Source of the DNA: Cichorium intybus
Lineage: Eukaryota; Streptophyta; Magnoliopsida; Asterales; Asteraceae
Length of the DNA stretch: 64,000 nucleotides
Assembly (NCBI GenBank): GCA_023525715.1
Contig: CM042012.1
Location: 56,540,705-56,604,704 of the forward strand
Direction of reading: 5' to 3'
The translations under genes were made by a program, and so were the position numbers. Position 1 is the first letter of the stretch. Each line of letters starts with the position of its first letter. This document shows, one piece after another, positions 1-12,566 of the stretch. Under the pieces are notes generated by a model. It worked only from the letters and a program-made list of their open reading frames with translations, searched no databases and was not told where the DNA came from.

Positions 1-267
1 CTACCTATAAATTAAAGAATAAAACACTACATGAGAACGATTGTTAAACCACATATAATCATAATAAACAATTTGATTGAATGATACAATGGTGGTTTGT
101 AGATACAGTTGTACGATTTGCGTATTTATGATGCACTTAAATAACAAAATTTAGCACTCTTAATCAACTAAACCATCATGTGTAACTTATTCCAAAAATC
201 CTTTTGCTTATTAATTGATCCCAAGGCTTTTATAACCAAACCTCATACTTATTTTCTTCATTTCTGT
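1..267. other. 3' flank of the protease gene
   Basis: AT-rich sequence downstream of the protease stop codon. It should contain the 3' UTR and polyadenylation region of that minus-strand gene. I see no other gene or repeat structure here. Confidence 0.5.
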
Positions 268-3348
<3,081 letters not shown>

Positions 3349-3390
3349 TTCGTATTTCTTAGTAATACTTCTCTTAGTTAGTCCTTATCT

Positions 3391-3398
3391 CTTATATA
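3391..3398 (-). promoter_or_regulatory. TATA box of the protease gene
   Basis: TATATAAG on the minus strand, about 43 bases upstream of the protease ATG. This implies a short leader if transcription starts about 30 bases downstream. The Copia TSD begins only 71 bases further upstream (3469). Confidence 0.55.
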
Positions 3399-3473
3399 GA
3401 CATTATTGGAGGTGCACAATTGTGTTTAGAGATGAGGTCGTCCAAAGTCTAGTTGAATGTCTTATACCGGTAC

Positions 3474-3675
3474 TGTTAAAATAAACACTTTTTATAAAGT
3501 ATGGGTCAACCTAATCACTTCTCCAACTCAGATCCGACAATCCTTTTTCTGATGTTTCCCACTTCCTGTTTGCTGTCTTTCCTTTAATTCCTGTAAAGTA
3601 TAAAACCCTGCATATTTAAGCAGGGGCTTCGTGTTAAATGATATATGAAAGAAAATCGTTCTATAACTGTTAACA
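3474..3675 (+). repeat. 5' LTR of the Copia element
   Basis: 202 bp, begins TGTTAAAATAAAC and ends CTGTTAACA. Contains TATAAAA at 3599-3605, the likely promoter. The 3' LTR reads TGTAAAA at the same place. Confidence 0.95.
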
Positions 3676-3687
3676 TGGTATCAGAGC
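3676..3687 (+). other. Primer-binding site (tRNA-iMet type)
   Basis: TGGTATCAGAGC directly abuts the 5' LTR, the standard plant initiator tRNA-Met primer site. Confidence 0.93.
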
Positions 3688-3727
3688 AGTGTGAGATTCT
3701 AAATCAACACATCGATAGATCTATGAA

Positions 3728-6700
3728 ATGACAGAAGGTGATAATCCAAATACGGATTTGGCTATACAACTAGCAAATCTGATCAAAAATTTCCAACTAC
3801 AAAACCCAAAATTACCTCAAAGCTTAGCGATGAGATTATTTACCTCTGATTCCGTTGGAGGCGGATTTATCTCAAAAAGAAGGTGGATCGACGGGCACGA
3901 AAAGGAACCATCCTCACAACCGGGAATCGAACCCGGATCTGTACCGTGGCAGGGTCAAGTCCTCACCGGAGAAAATGGAGGGGAGAGAGGCAAAGCCTCC
4001 GCCACCGCGGGCAACAGCAGCGCCACCAACCGACCCACATCCTCGATCCACATCTCCGATTCACATCAGCTCCGACCCACACCTCCGCCAACGGCGACGG
4101 AACAACAAAAGCGTGCGGAAGGTCTCAACCGAACCGCCGTGAACATCGCCGCCGAGAACATCGATCGAACCGCCGTGAACATCGACCGAACGAGCATCGA
4201 CCGAACCGCCGTGAACATCGACCGAACGAGCATCGCCGCCGTGAACAACAGAACCGCCGCTCCAAACGGCGACGGAAGCTTCAAGATCGGCGAAGACGGA
4301 GACAGATCTAGACCGAAACAAATGGAAAAATCAGATGATGCGGGATCGAGTAACGTTGCTCCGAACAACAAAACCGCCGCCGGCGATTTCTCTTTGCGGG
4401 CCGATGGGGTTGGCGGCGAGGATGCGGGATCAAGAGAGGGGAGTTCTCTTTTTTTCACAGATGCAGTTAACGGGAATGAAGAGCTCCCGTGTTTTAATCC
4501 TAAAACCATAAAATCTTATTTTTACCCTGAAAAAAAAAAAGAAATGGCAGAAATTACCCCTGAAGTTTATTCCTTTATTTCTTATATAAATAAAGGTTTA
4601 AAAAATTGCAGAAATGATCCACAAAATGGAGGGAATGCAAATATAATTTTTTCTTGTGATAATTTACGAGATAAAAGCTGGATACTTGACAGCGGAGCCA
4701 CCGACACCATGACTTATGAAATATCAGATCTTATTTCGCTATCCAAACCTCGGAAAGCACAGATACAAACTGCAAATGGTGAAAAAATGGAAGTTAAACA
4801 AGGAGGAACAATTGAATTTTCTCCTATGTTAAAACTCTCTAATTGTCTCTATGTTCCATCTCTATCACAAAACCTGTTATCAATAAGTCATGTTACAAAA
4901 GAACTAAACTGCTCAGTTCTAATGCACCCCACTTTTTGTATCTTACAGGATATCAGGACGGGGGCGATCATTGGGCGTGGCACTGAGAAACAAGGATTGT
5001 ATTATGTGGACGAGGTGACTCAAAATGGTATTGTGATGATGGCTCATGGAACCACAGAAAGAGAAGCATGGTTATGGCATAGAAGATTGGGTCATCCATC
5101 TACGGGTTATTTACATACTCTATTCCCTAATCTGTTTCCTTCTAAAAATTTATCACTGTGTGAAACATGTGTGTTAGCCAAAAGCCATAGACAAACATTC
5201 AAACCAAATAAAACCAGGGTTGATGTCCCTTTCTCACTAATTCACTCCGATGTATGGGGTCCCTCGCCGATCGTTGGAGGACAAAATCTTCGTTTCTTTG
5301 TGTTGTTTATTGATGACTGCACTCGTATGACATGGATTTATTTCTTAAAAAATAAATCTGAAGTTCTTGACAAATTCGTTATGTTTCATACCATGATTCA
5401 AACCCAATTTCAAAAAAATATTCAAATTTTTCGGTCTGACAATGGAGGGGAGTTCGTTAACACCTCTATGAAACAATTTTTTCAATCAAAAGGAATAATC
5501 CATCAAACTACCTGCCCACATACCCCAGAACAAAATGGTGTAGCTGAAAGAAAAAACCGTTTTTTGTTAGAAATAACTAGAGCTCTTTTAATCGAATCAA
5601 AAGTTCCAAAATCTTTTTGGCCTGAAGCTCTTGCCACAGCTACGTACCTTATAAACCGACTTCCAACAAATATTCTCAAATTTAAAACTCCACTACAAAC
5701 CCTATCAGAATTTGTCAAACTTCCCTCATTTCTTATGCTAGAACCCAAGATATTTGGGTGCACTACCTTTGTTCATATACCTAAGTCTCAGCGAAATAAA
5801 CTCGACCCATGTGCTGAAAAATGTGTATTCGTTGGATATGGAGTGAATCAAAAGGGATACAGATGTTATAATCCCAAGACTCGTCACATGTTCACCACTA
5901 TGAACTGTGATTTTCTTGAAACAGAATACTACTATGCCTCCCAACATAGTGGTCAGAGGGAGATAGAGTGTTCAGACGCACTAAGTTGGTTAGAGTATGT
6001 TCAGGTAACATCAGAAGAAAATATACACAGCACTCAAGAGTCACCCAACGAAACTGCTCAAGAAAAATCACATAACATGTCCACACAATATACAAATCCT
6101 AACTCTAGTGCCATCCCAGATCAGTCTCCCAACCTGACATCCGAGGTATGTAACACTCAGTCTCCTCATACTCATGATTCCCCTGAACATGTTGACCTTG
6201 TTACCTCTGATCATGAAACTGCCACAGAACAAGAAGAACAACTTGACATCCGAGAACAAGAAGAACTAATACAGGAACAACCAACAGAAAGATATATGTT
6301 ACCACCAAGAACTAACAGAGGGATTCCACCAAAAAGATATACTCCAGAAAGAGAATCTCGAGGTTCTAGATATCCTATGGCAAATATGGCTAAGGGTAAC
6401 TTGACTCAAGAAGCTAAGGCTTTCAATGCTGCACTATACTCTGAAGAAACTCCAACTAGCATCGATCAAGCCTTGAAGATGAAAAACTGGAAAGACGCAA
6501 TGGAAAATGAAATGAAAGCCCTATTAAAAAATGACACATGGGAAAAATGTGTTATTCCAGTTGGAAAGAGACCGGTAGGATGTCGATGGGTCTTTACAGT
6601 AAAACATAAGCCCGATGGTACTGTTGAGAGATATAAAGCACGATTGGTAGCCAAAGGTTACACTCAAACCTATGGTATTGACTATGCTGAAACTTTCTCT

Positions 6701-7999
6701 CCGGTTGCAAAAATTGATACAATTAGGGTCCTTTTTTCCATTGCTGCAAATAAAGAATGGCCATTACACCAGTTTGACGTTAAAAATGCCTTTTTACATG
6801 GAGAACTAAAAGAAGAAGTTTATATGGAAGCCCCCCTTGGTTTCACGAAGAACTTTAAACCAGGAGAAGTTTGTCGCCTTAAAAAATCTCTCTACGGATT
6901 AAAACAATCCCCGAGAGCTTGGTTTGGGAGATTCACTTTAGCTATGAGAAAATATGGTTTCAAACAAAGTAACTCTGATCATACTTTGTTTCTTAAACGA
7001 AGAAATAACCTTATAACCTGTTTAATTATATATGTTGATGACATGATAATTACAGGCAACGATGAGGAGGAAATAACAAAACTAAGGAAGAATTTGTTTC
7101 AAGAGTTCGAAATGAAAGACCTAGGGAGGCTCAAATACTTTCTTGGAATTGAAGTTTTAAGGTCAAAACAAGGGATCTTTATTTGTCAGAAGAAATATGT
7201 TTTAGACCTATTAGCAGAAACTGGAATGATCAATTGCAAACCGGCAGAGACTCCCATGATGATAAATCAAAAGCTATGTATAGAAAACAAGGCAAAATCA
7301 GCAGACAAGGAAAGATATCAACGAATTGTGGGAAAATTGATATATCTCTCACATACTCGTCCTGATATATCATATGCTGTGGGGGTAGTTAGCCAATTCA
7401 TGCATCAACCCCAAGTTTCTCATATGGAGGCAGTATGGAGAATTATCAGATATCTCAAAGGAACAGTAGGGCATGGAGTGTTGTTTAAGGCAAACGGGCA
7501 TCTAAAAACCCAGATCTATACTGACGCAGATTGGGCAGGAGACAAAGGAAATCGAAGATCAACTTCGGGATACTTCACCTTAGTTGGCGGAAATTTAGTC
7601 ACATGGAGAAGTAAGAAACAAAAGGTGGTATCCCTCTCTAGTGCTGAAGCAGAGTTCAGGGGAATATCACGAGGAGTCGCAGAAGCCCTATGGATACGAA
7701 AACTTCTCACCGAAGTTGGTCTCTTCCGTAAAGAAACCATTAAAATTATGTGTGATAATAAAGCTGCTATTCAAATATCAGAAAACCCTGTACAACATGA
7801 CCGAACAAAACATGTGGAAGTGGATAGACATTTCATCAAAGAAAAACTAGAAACTCAAATCATTGAACTACCGTGCGTTCGATCAGAAGACCAGGTAGCC
7901 GACATTCTGACGAAAGCCGTAAATGGAAAAATTCTCAACAATTGTTTGGTCAAGTTGAATTTTGGGAATCCCACCATTCAACATGAGGGGGAGTGTTAA
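3728..7999 (+). CDS. Copia polyprotein (protease, integrase, RT, RNase H) with replaced gag
   Basis: 1423 codons, uninterrupted. Residues 1-35 look like an original N-terminus. Residues of about 38-250 are Arg/Ala/Asn-rich low complexity, read from GC-rich DNA unlike the rest. Aspartic protease motif DSGAT at Asp321. The integrase has a pre-integrase H/C domain (WHRRLGH and CETC), then the DD35E triad at Asp508 (HSDVWGP), Asp571 (RSDNGGE) and Glu607 (NGVAERKN). Reverse transcriptase starts with the CRWVFTVKHKPDG region and has YVDD at 1102-1105. RNase H starts at YTDADWAG (Asp1266). No UBN2 gag domain and no CCHC zinc knuckle are seen, so the product cannot be expected to form a capsid by itself. 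The pol part looks intact. The last two codons run into the 3' LTR. Confidence 0.93.
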   Translation: MTEGDNPNTDLAIQLANLIKNFQLQNPKLPQSLAMRLFTSDSVGGGFISKRRWIDGHEKEPSSQPGIEPGSVPWQGQVLTGENGGERGKASATAGNSSATNRPTSSIHISDSHQLRPTPPPTATEQQKRAEGLNRTAVNIAAENIDRTAVNIDRTSIDRTAVNIDRTSIAAVNNRTAAPNGDGSFKIGEDGDRSRPKQMEKSDDAGSSNVAPNNKTAAGDFSLRADGVGGEDAGSREGSSLFFTDAVNGNEELPCFNPKTIKSYFYPEKKKEMAEITPEVYSFISYINKGLKNCRNDPQNGGNANIIFSCDNLRDKSWILDSGATDTMTYEISDLISLSKPRKAQIQTANGEKMEVKQGGTIEFSPMLKLSNCLYVPSLSQNLLSISHVTKELNCSVLMHPTFCILQDIRTGAIIGRGTEKQGLYYVDEVTQNGIVMMAHGTTEREAWLWHRRLGHPSTGYLHTLFPNLFPSKNLSLCETCVLAKSHRQTFKPNKTRVDVPFSLIHSDVWGPSPIVGGQNLRFFVLFIDDCTRMTWIYFLKNKSEVLDKFVMFHTMIQTQFQKNIQIFRSDNGGEFVNTSMKQFFQSKGIIHQTTCPHTPEQNGVAERKNRFLLEITRALLIESKVPKSFWPEALATATYLINRLPTNILKFKTPLQTLSEFVKLPSFLMLEPKIFGCTTFVHIPKSQRNKLDPCAEKCVFVGYGVNQKGYRCYNPKTRHMFTTMNCDFLETEYYYASQHSGQREIECSDALSWLEYVQVTSEENIHSTQESPNETAQEKSHNMSTQYTNPNSSAIPDQSPNLTSEVCNTQSPHTHDSPEHVDLVTSDHETATEQEEQLDIREQEELIQEQPTERYMLPPRTNRGIPPKRYTPERESRGSRYPMANMAKGNLTQEAKAFNAALYSEETPTSIDQALKMKNWKDAMENEMKALLKNDTWEKCVIPVGKRPVGCRWVFTVKHKPDGTVERYKARLVAKGYTQTYGIDYAETFSPVAKIDTIRVLFSIAANKEWPLHQFDVKNAFLHGELKEEVYMEAPLGFTKNFKPGEVCRLKKSLYGLKQSPRAWFGRFTLAMRKYGFKQSNSDHTLFLKRRNNLITCLIIYVDDMIITGNDEEEITKLRKNLFQEFEMKDLGRLKYFLGIEVLRSKQGIFICQKKYVLDLLAETGMINCKPAETPMMINQKLCIENKAKSADKERYQRIVGKLIYLSHTRPDISYAVGVVSQFMHQPQVSHMEAVWRIIRYLKGTVGHGVLFKANGHLKTQIYTDADWAGDKGNRRSTSGYFTLVGGNLVTWRSKKQKVVSLSSAEAEFRGISRGVAEALWIRKLLTEVGLFRKETIKIMCDNKAAIQISENPVQHDRTKHVEVDRHFIKEKLETQIIELPCVRSEDQVADILTKAVNGKILNNCLVKLNFGNPTIQHEGEC
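3920..3955 (-). pseudogene. 3' half of a tRNA-Gly(GCC), antisense inside the Copia ORF
   Basis: On the minus strand these 36 bases read as the anticodon loop (CTGCCAC, anticodon GCC), the 3' anticodon stem and a perfect T-arm (CCGGG, TTCGATT, CCCGG). From memory of plant nuclear tRNA-Gly(GCC) there is one mismatch. The 5' half and acceptor stem are missing, so this is a fragment and not a working tRNA gene. Confidence 0.7.
4128..4259 (+). repeat. Short in-frame tandem repeats in the chimeric gag region
   Basis: Repeats of 18-36 bp based on GAACCGCCGTGAACATCG, giving recurring NRTAVNI and DRTSI peptides. They are GC-rich and part of the segment that replaces gag. Confidence 0.8.
7985..7993 (+). 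other. Polypurine tract of the Copia element
   Basis: GAGGGGGAG immediately before the 3' LTR, the expected plus-strand priming site. Confidence 0.85.
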
Positions 8000-8195
8000 A
8001 ATAAACACTTTTTATAAAGTATGGGTCAACCTAATCACTTCTCCAACTCAGATCCGACAATCCTTTTTCTGATGTTTCCCACTTCCTGTTTGCTGTCTTT
8101 CCTTTAATTCCTGTAAAGTGTAAAACCCTGCATATTTAAGCTGGGGCTTCGTGTTAAATGATATATGAAAGAAAATCGTTCTATAACTGTTAACA
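7994..8195 (+). repeat. 3' LTR of the Copia element
   Basis: 202 bp; two substitutions relative to the 5' LTR, one of them in the TATA box. Followed by TSD copy GGTAC at 8196-8200. Confidence 0.95.
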
Positions 8196-8200
8196 GGTAC

Positions 8201-8384
8201 CTCATCTATGACGTAACACAGATATATATATGTAAGCATAATAGGTATTTTAAGGGAAATATTTGACATCAATAAAGTCTTGTTAAACTTTCTCTTTTCC
8301 CGTATCGACCTATTGATTACATAGTATGCATGGATGATAATTTTCCTAAATTAACAGCCATACAAAAAACAAATTTCCATGTAA
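8201..8384. other. Displaced distal promoter of the protease gene
   Basis: This stretch was contiguous with 3349-3473 before the Copia insertion, so it is the former distal upstream region of the protease gene. It contains ATGACGTAAC near 8208, which resembles a TGACG (bZIP) site. It ends at the next transposon. Confidence 0.45.
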
Positions 8385-8399
8385 CACTACTGGAAAAAC

Positions 8400-8760
8400 G
8401 CATATATAATACGGTTGAAATGCTTAATATAATACAAATGGTCGACCGTATTAATAGATGGGTGTGTTATATTACTGCACAATATAATACATCATTGATG
8501 ACCGTACTATATCATCCAATATCATACACCTATCTAATTCAGCATCCAACCGTACTATATGATAAATCAACCGTAATATATTTGATACATCTAATACAAC
8601 TACAACCGTACTATATGATAAATCAACCGTATTATATTTGATACATCTAATACAATACATCAACCCCATCCGTACTATATTTGATACATCTAATAGTAAT
8701 AAACCGTACTATATTTGACACATAACCACAACACCTCACCAATATAATACATCAAAACTA
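8400..8760. repeat. Left subterminal repeats of the CACTA element
   Basis: Dispersed copies of ACCGTACTATAT and AATACGGT-like motifs in both orientations, typical binding sites for CACTA transposase next to the terminal inverted repeat. Confidence 0.8.
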
Positions 8761-8798
8761 GCATATATAAAATTGGCACAATCAAGCAAAAATATTAC

Positions 8799-9127
8799 CT
8801 GGATATAAGCTAGTATGTCATCAGAGGTCACTCTCAATCCTTCCCCATGTTGCTTTGAAGTACATGTCTGAATTTTGAAAACACTTTTCTAAGTTGAAAG
8901 ACATGAACCAAGATTGTTAATTCTAAAATCCACATTCAACACGAACTAATCAAATCATGTTAAAATGACAGAAATAACGGCCACTAGGTATAAAATGATG
9001 AAAAAGGGTAATATAGGTAACTGGTACAATCAAGCAAAAATATTACCTGGATATAAGCTAGTATGTCATCAGAGGTCACTCTCAATCCTTCCTCATGTTG
9101 CTTTGAAATCCACTGATACAGCTTTTC
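8799..9127 (-). pseudogene. Captured exon, present twice in the CACTA element
   Basis: 9127-9047 is a complete 81 nt, phase-0 exon on the minus strand: it follows a T-rich tract ending in TGTAG and is followed by GTAATA. It encodes 27 residues that include QWISKQHEEGLRVTS and end DDILAYIQ. A partial second copy of its 3' part lies at 8859-8799, offset 248 bp, with the same donor; the shared repeat runs 8779-8859 and 9027-9107. I do not recognise the source gene. The intact splice sites show capture from genomic DNA. Confidence 0.6.
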
Positions 9128-10270
9128 CTACACAAAAAAAAAGCATATTTTGGTAAAGAGGGAGTACAAATGTACAATGAACTAAACAATGATAACTTTC
9201 TTATTACAACAATAAACAACACTAGCCTCAATTTTCTGTTGTCCACCATTTACTTGGATCCAAAAATGGGCTCAATTTTCATTATGTTCTATTTGGCATT
9301 TTGTCGAACATATGACGTTCAACATTAATATTTTACATAAATCGGGATAAACTTACCACGAAATAGATGGCTAGATGATGTCGAGTTTCCAATGGGAGGG
9401 GTAGAACTGAGTTTCCACGAAATTGTAGTTCTTGCTGATCGTTTAGGCATGAACTTCAAACCAGATTGCTGATCGCTCGCAGACCTTGTTGCCGAAAGGT
9501 AGTTTCAATGAAACGTTAATTTACACAATATAACATGTAGATCAATGCTAAAAACTCAATAATCTGATTCAGACATTTCATCAAATACTTGGAGGGCTTT
9601 CTTAATGATACCACCTAATTAATGAAGAAACCAAACCAGGAAACACATGGATTTAAACTAAAAAATGGGTATAGAGAAAGTGAGTGGGTTTGGTGACTTA
9701 CGGATGATGGGAAGATCCATGTCAAGTTCGACCAATTAGTTTTTTACCAAATTTGCAATAGGCCACAAGTGAGAATGTGAGATTGAGTCAACGTAGAAAT
9801 CAAGTCCTGACGAGTGAAACGTTATTTACGGAAAATTTCAAGCTATCCTTTTCTTTTCAGACCTTTACAAAAGGTCGTTGGATTTTCCTAGCAATAAAGC
9901 GAGAATTTCTTATTAAATATTGATCCTAAAATGACGGAGCGACGTTGACGGAGTGACGTTGTAATTTGGGTGCAAGCAAATAAGCAATCATAATCACATT
10001 TTTTTTTCCGAAACGCTCTTTCAATTTAAAAAATTTTAAATTATTATTTGAAAGATTGTTATTATTATTAAATATTACTGCATTACATATATTATCATAT
10101 TTGACTAGTTAAATTTGAAATTGAAAAGAGTTTCGGTAGTATTAAAAGTTTAACTCATATTATTTGATTGGATATGATCTCATCACAAATTTTCTTTTGG
10201 GTTATTTAGTCGCAACCGTCTTACTGCCCGAATAAACTGAAATTCGAGTGGTTGATTCAAAATGGACCAA
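9128..10270. other. Interior of the CACTA element, no clear gene
   Basis: Low-coding sequence with a few short pieces that may be further captured introns or exons. I see no complete gene, ordered repeat or transposase motif. Confidence 0.4.
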
Positions 10271-10896
10271 CTAGCAAAACTTTCCAGCACTACTAAAAGC
10301 AGTTTCTGCATTTGACTTTTCTTCAAAAACCACTTTAGCACAATTACTCTTTCTCAACACTCCAGTCTCTAATTCCCTCACAGTCCCGTATTTACTAAAG
10401 ATCTCATTCAATTCCGTCACCGCCGGAATGGAATCCAGATTTGTAAACTTTAGAATTAGTGCATCAAACTTCTCTTTACTCGAATCACTTGTCACAGATT
10501 TTGTTGACACGTCAGACTTGTTTGACTCCTCAGTTTGGTCAACACGGTCGGAATTGGAATTGGAATCCTTTGGGATCTTGGGTTGGGATTGGAATTGGGA
10601 TTCCGCCTTCGGAATAAAAGGTGAGACAGATAGTTTTTGGCAATTCTACATATGCTGTCACCAACCCCAAATAGTCTTTTTGGGGTTGGAATTGATGACT
10701 TTCCATCTGCAATTCCATTCTGATCTTTGCCACCATCTTTTCTTGAGATTTTTTCTTTCTTTTTTCGGATTGTATCACAGTTATCACCATTACGCATGTG
10801 TTTATGTTTCTTTGAGTTCACACCATCGAAAACATTCAACTTTCTTTTTTTGGAAACTTTCTCACTTACAGTATCCATCTTTTTATCTTTCTCCAT
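10271..10896 (-). pseudogene. Captured fragment of a PWWP-domain nuclear protein gene
   Basis: Two open stretches on the minus strand look like neighbouring parts of one source gene. The upstream part (10896-10492) is Lys-rich and includes PTPKRLFGVGDSICRIA. The downstream part (10510-10271) includes LILKFTNLDSIPAVTELNEI and VLRKSNCAKVVF, resembling the RRM-like segment conserved in plant PWWP-domain chromatin proteins. The parts are in different frames and no PWWP domain or start region is present, so this is a gene fragment carried by the transposon. The family call rests on memory of the conserved motif and needs a BLASTP check. Confidence 0.55.
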
Positions 10897-10926
10897 TTTC
10901 GAGTTATCTTTAGTTTTCCTTTTTTA

Positions 10927-11042
10927 GATGAAACTTTCTCATCTACTGGTTTTGTGATTAAAGAAACCTCAGGAATTATCTTTTGATGAAACTTTCTCAT
11001 CTAATGGTTTTGGGATTAAAGGAACCTCAGAATTATCTTCTG
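10927..11042. repeat. 58 bp tandem duplication
   Basis: Two adjacent copies starting GATGAAACTTTCTCATCT at 10927 and 10985, differing at a few positions, within the captured PWWP-like region. Confidence 0.85.
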
Positions 11043-11079
11043 ATTCGCTATCAGAACCATCTAGAAAATAGCGAGTAGA

Positions 11080-11486
11080 AAATTGATGATAACCTTTATC
11101 TAATACGCATGTTATCAGAACCATCTATAATACGGTCGCCTAATCTCATATAATACGGTCGTCCATCCGTACTATATAATGATGTAATAAACTACACCTC
11201 CTACCCGTACTTTATATGAGGCATATAACCGTACTATATAACCCTCATACAATACATACCCATCAACCGTATTATATTACTCATCAACCGTACCCTACAC
11301 CCTTTATCTAATACGCATGCTATAACCCGTATTTTAATATCTCTTTAACCGTACTCTATACCCGTTATCTAATACGCATCCAATCACCCGTATTTTAATC
11401 TCTTTTTAACCGTACTCTATTCCAGTAAAACCTATTCTAATACGGGACTCCAAATAACCGTATTTGATCCCTGTATTCTATTGGCC
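11080..11486. repeat. Right subterminal repeats of the CACTA element
   Basis: Repeated ACCGTACT, CCGTATTTTAAT and TAATACGGT-like motifs, matching the left subterminal region in inverted arrangement. Confidence 0.8.
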
Positions 11487-11500
11487 TTTTTCCAGTAGTG

Positions 11501-11975
11501 TAACTTCACTCAGACACATATATAGAATATATTAACTTACTGCCTCACACATATCATTAAATTACCGTCTAGAAAAAAAGATACACATGTATACTGACTC
11601 TTAGTGTGTATATGTATATTAGGCCCGTATAGTAATTCATAGTTAATGAACACCATTAGGCAATTTTGATGATGGTTAGCCCATACAGTATTTCTTCCGT
11701 GTTATAGTACAAACTAATCTCATGTTTCGTATTATCTAACTACTTAAATTTAGAATAAAAATCACTATATGTTATGACAAAACACATATCGTATCAAAGT
11801 TATAAAAAAATTCCCTTGTAAATTCTCCCCATCTCAATACCAATCAATGTCGTCTCCTCTCCCTTCACTATTCTCCATCGAAGTTCACCAAGACAGGAAT
11901 AAAAACCGCAAATACCAAAACCTTAATTTCAGCATCACCAACATCCATGCATACCCCTCACCTTTGATCACGACA
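11501..11975. other. Flanking DNA, no gene seen
   Basis: Host or older repeat DNA between two CACTA-type ends. 11830-11970 is pyrimidine-rich and slightly UTR-like, but no ORF or splice structure supports a gene. Confidence 0.4.
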
Positions 11976-12152
11976 CACTAGTAGAAAAAATGCATATAGT
12001 CATACAAAAAACTGTGACCATGTGCTTTTAGTCATACCTTTTTTTATTGAAAGTATGACTAAAGATTTTTAGATAGCATATGGCTACATTTATTTTGAAT
12101 GCTTGTATCAATTGAAAATTTGTGGCTGTATCAAAAAGTATGGCTAATGGAT
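11976..12152. mobile_element. Left end of an older CACTA-like element
   Basis: Starts CACTAGTAGAAAAAATGC and continues with short repeats of the AGTCATAC and TGTGACCA type. It is interrupted at 12153 by the next CACTA element and appears to resume at 35056. I could not find the matching right terminus or a TSD. Confidence 0.5.
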
Positions 12153-12352
12153 CACTACAAGGATCTGGGTTATTACCGGCGACAATTGTCGCCGCTAAAG
12201 GTAGCAAATGTCGCCGCTAATGCCTCTACCACGACGTCAAGATGTCGCCGCTAATGGTAGCCTCAGTTTCCGGTGATGACGTGTCACCGGAGATGGCGTC
12301 GCCGCTAAAGCGTAATGGTGTCGCCGCTAAAGGTTTTTTAAATTATTTTTAG

Positions 12353-12354
<2 letters not shown>

Positions 12355-12390
<36 letters not shown>
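12355..12390. repeat. (ATT)n microsatellite
   Basis: About 11 TTA/ATT units just inside the left subterminal region of the CACTA element. Confidence 0.95.
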
Positions 12391-12566
12391 AATTATTATA
12401 TTTTTTAGAATTATGAATATTTTTAATATAATAATATTTTTAATATAAAACCAAAATTGTAATAAATGAAGCAACGTACGAGATAAACAATTCCAAACAA
12501 ATACTAATATCTAAAACATAATCTTCTTTACACAAATTAAAATAGTCACACAACAAAAATAAGAAA

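Larger units (their letters stand above)
3474..8195 (+). mobile_element. Full-length Copia LTR retrotransposon with chimeric gag
   Basis: 4722 bp element bounded by TG...CA LTRs of 202 bp each and flanked by the 5 bp TSD GGTAC (3469-3473 and 8196-8200). A primer-binding site matching initiator tRNA-Met follows the 5' LTR and a purine tract precedes the 3' LTR. The LTRs differ at 2 of 202 positions (about 1%), which at 1.3e-8 substitutions per site per year is roughly 0.4 million years. One long ORF encodes protease, integrase, reverse transcriptase and RNase H in Copia order. The usual gag domain and zinc knuckle are absent, replaced by a GC-rich low-complexity segment. Confidence 0.95.
8385..11500. 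mobile_element. Non-autonomous CACTA (En/Spm) transposon with captured gene pieces
   Basis: 3116 bp. Ends are inverted CACTACTGGAAAAA (8385-8398 and 11487-11500), flanked by the 3 bp TSD TAA (8382-8384 and 11501-11503), the CACTA signature. Both subterminal regions carry many short repeats of the ACCGTACTATAT and AATACGGT type, expected transposase-binding sites. No transposase coding is seen. The interior holds captured exons with splice sites, including a PWWP-protein-like fragment, so it is a Pack-CACTA type element. Confidence 0.9.

Noticed and set aside
3920..3955. Functional tRNA-Gly gene
   Set aside because: Only the 3' half is present; D-arm, 5' anticodon stem and acceptor stem are missing.
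3855..4509. Arg-rich and Ser/Val-rich ORFs on both strands in the Copia gag region
   Set aside because: Shadow frames of the GC-rich segment of the polyprotein ORF; no independent start context or homology.
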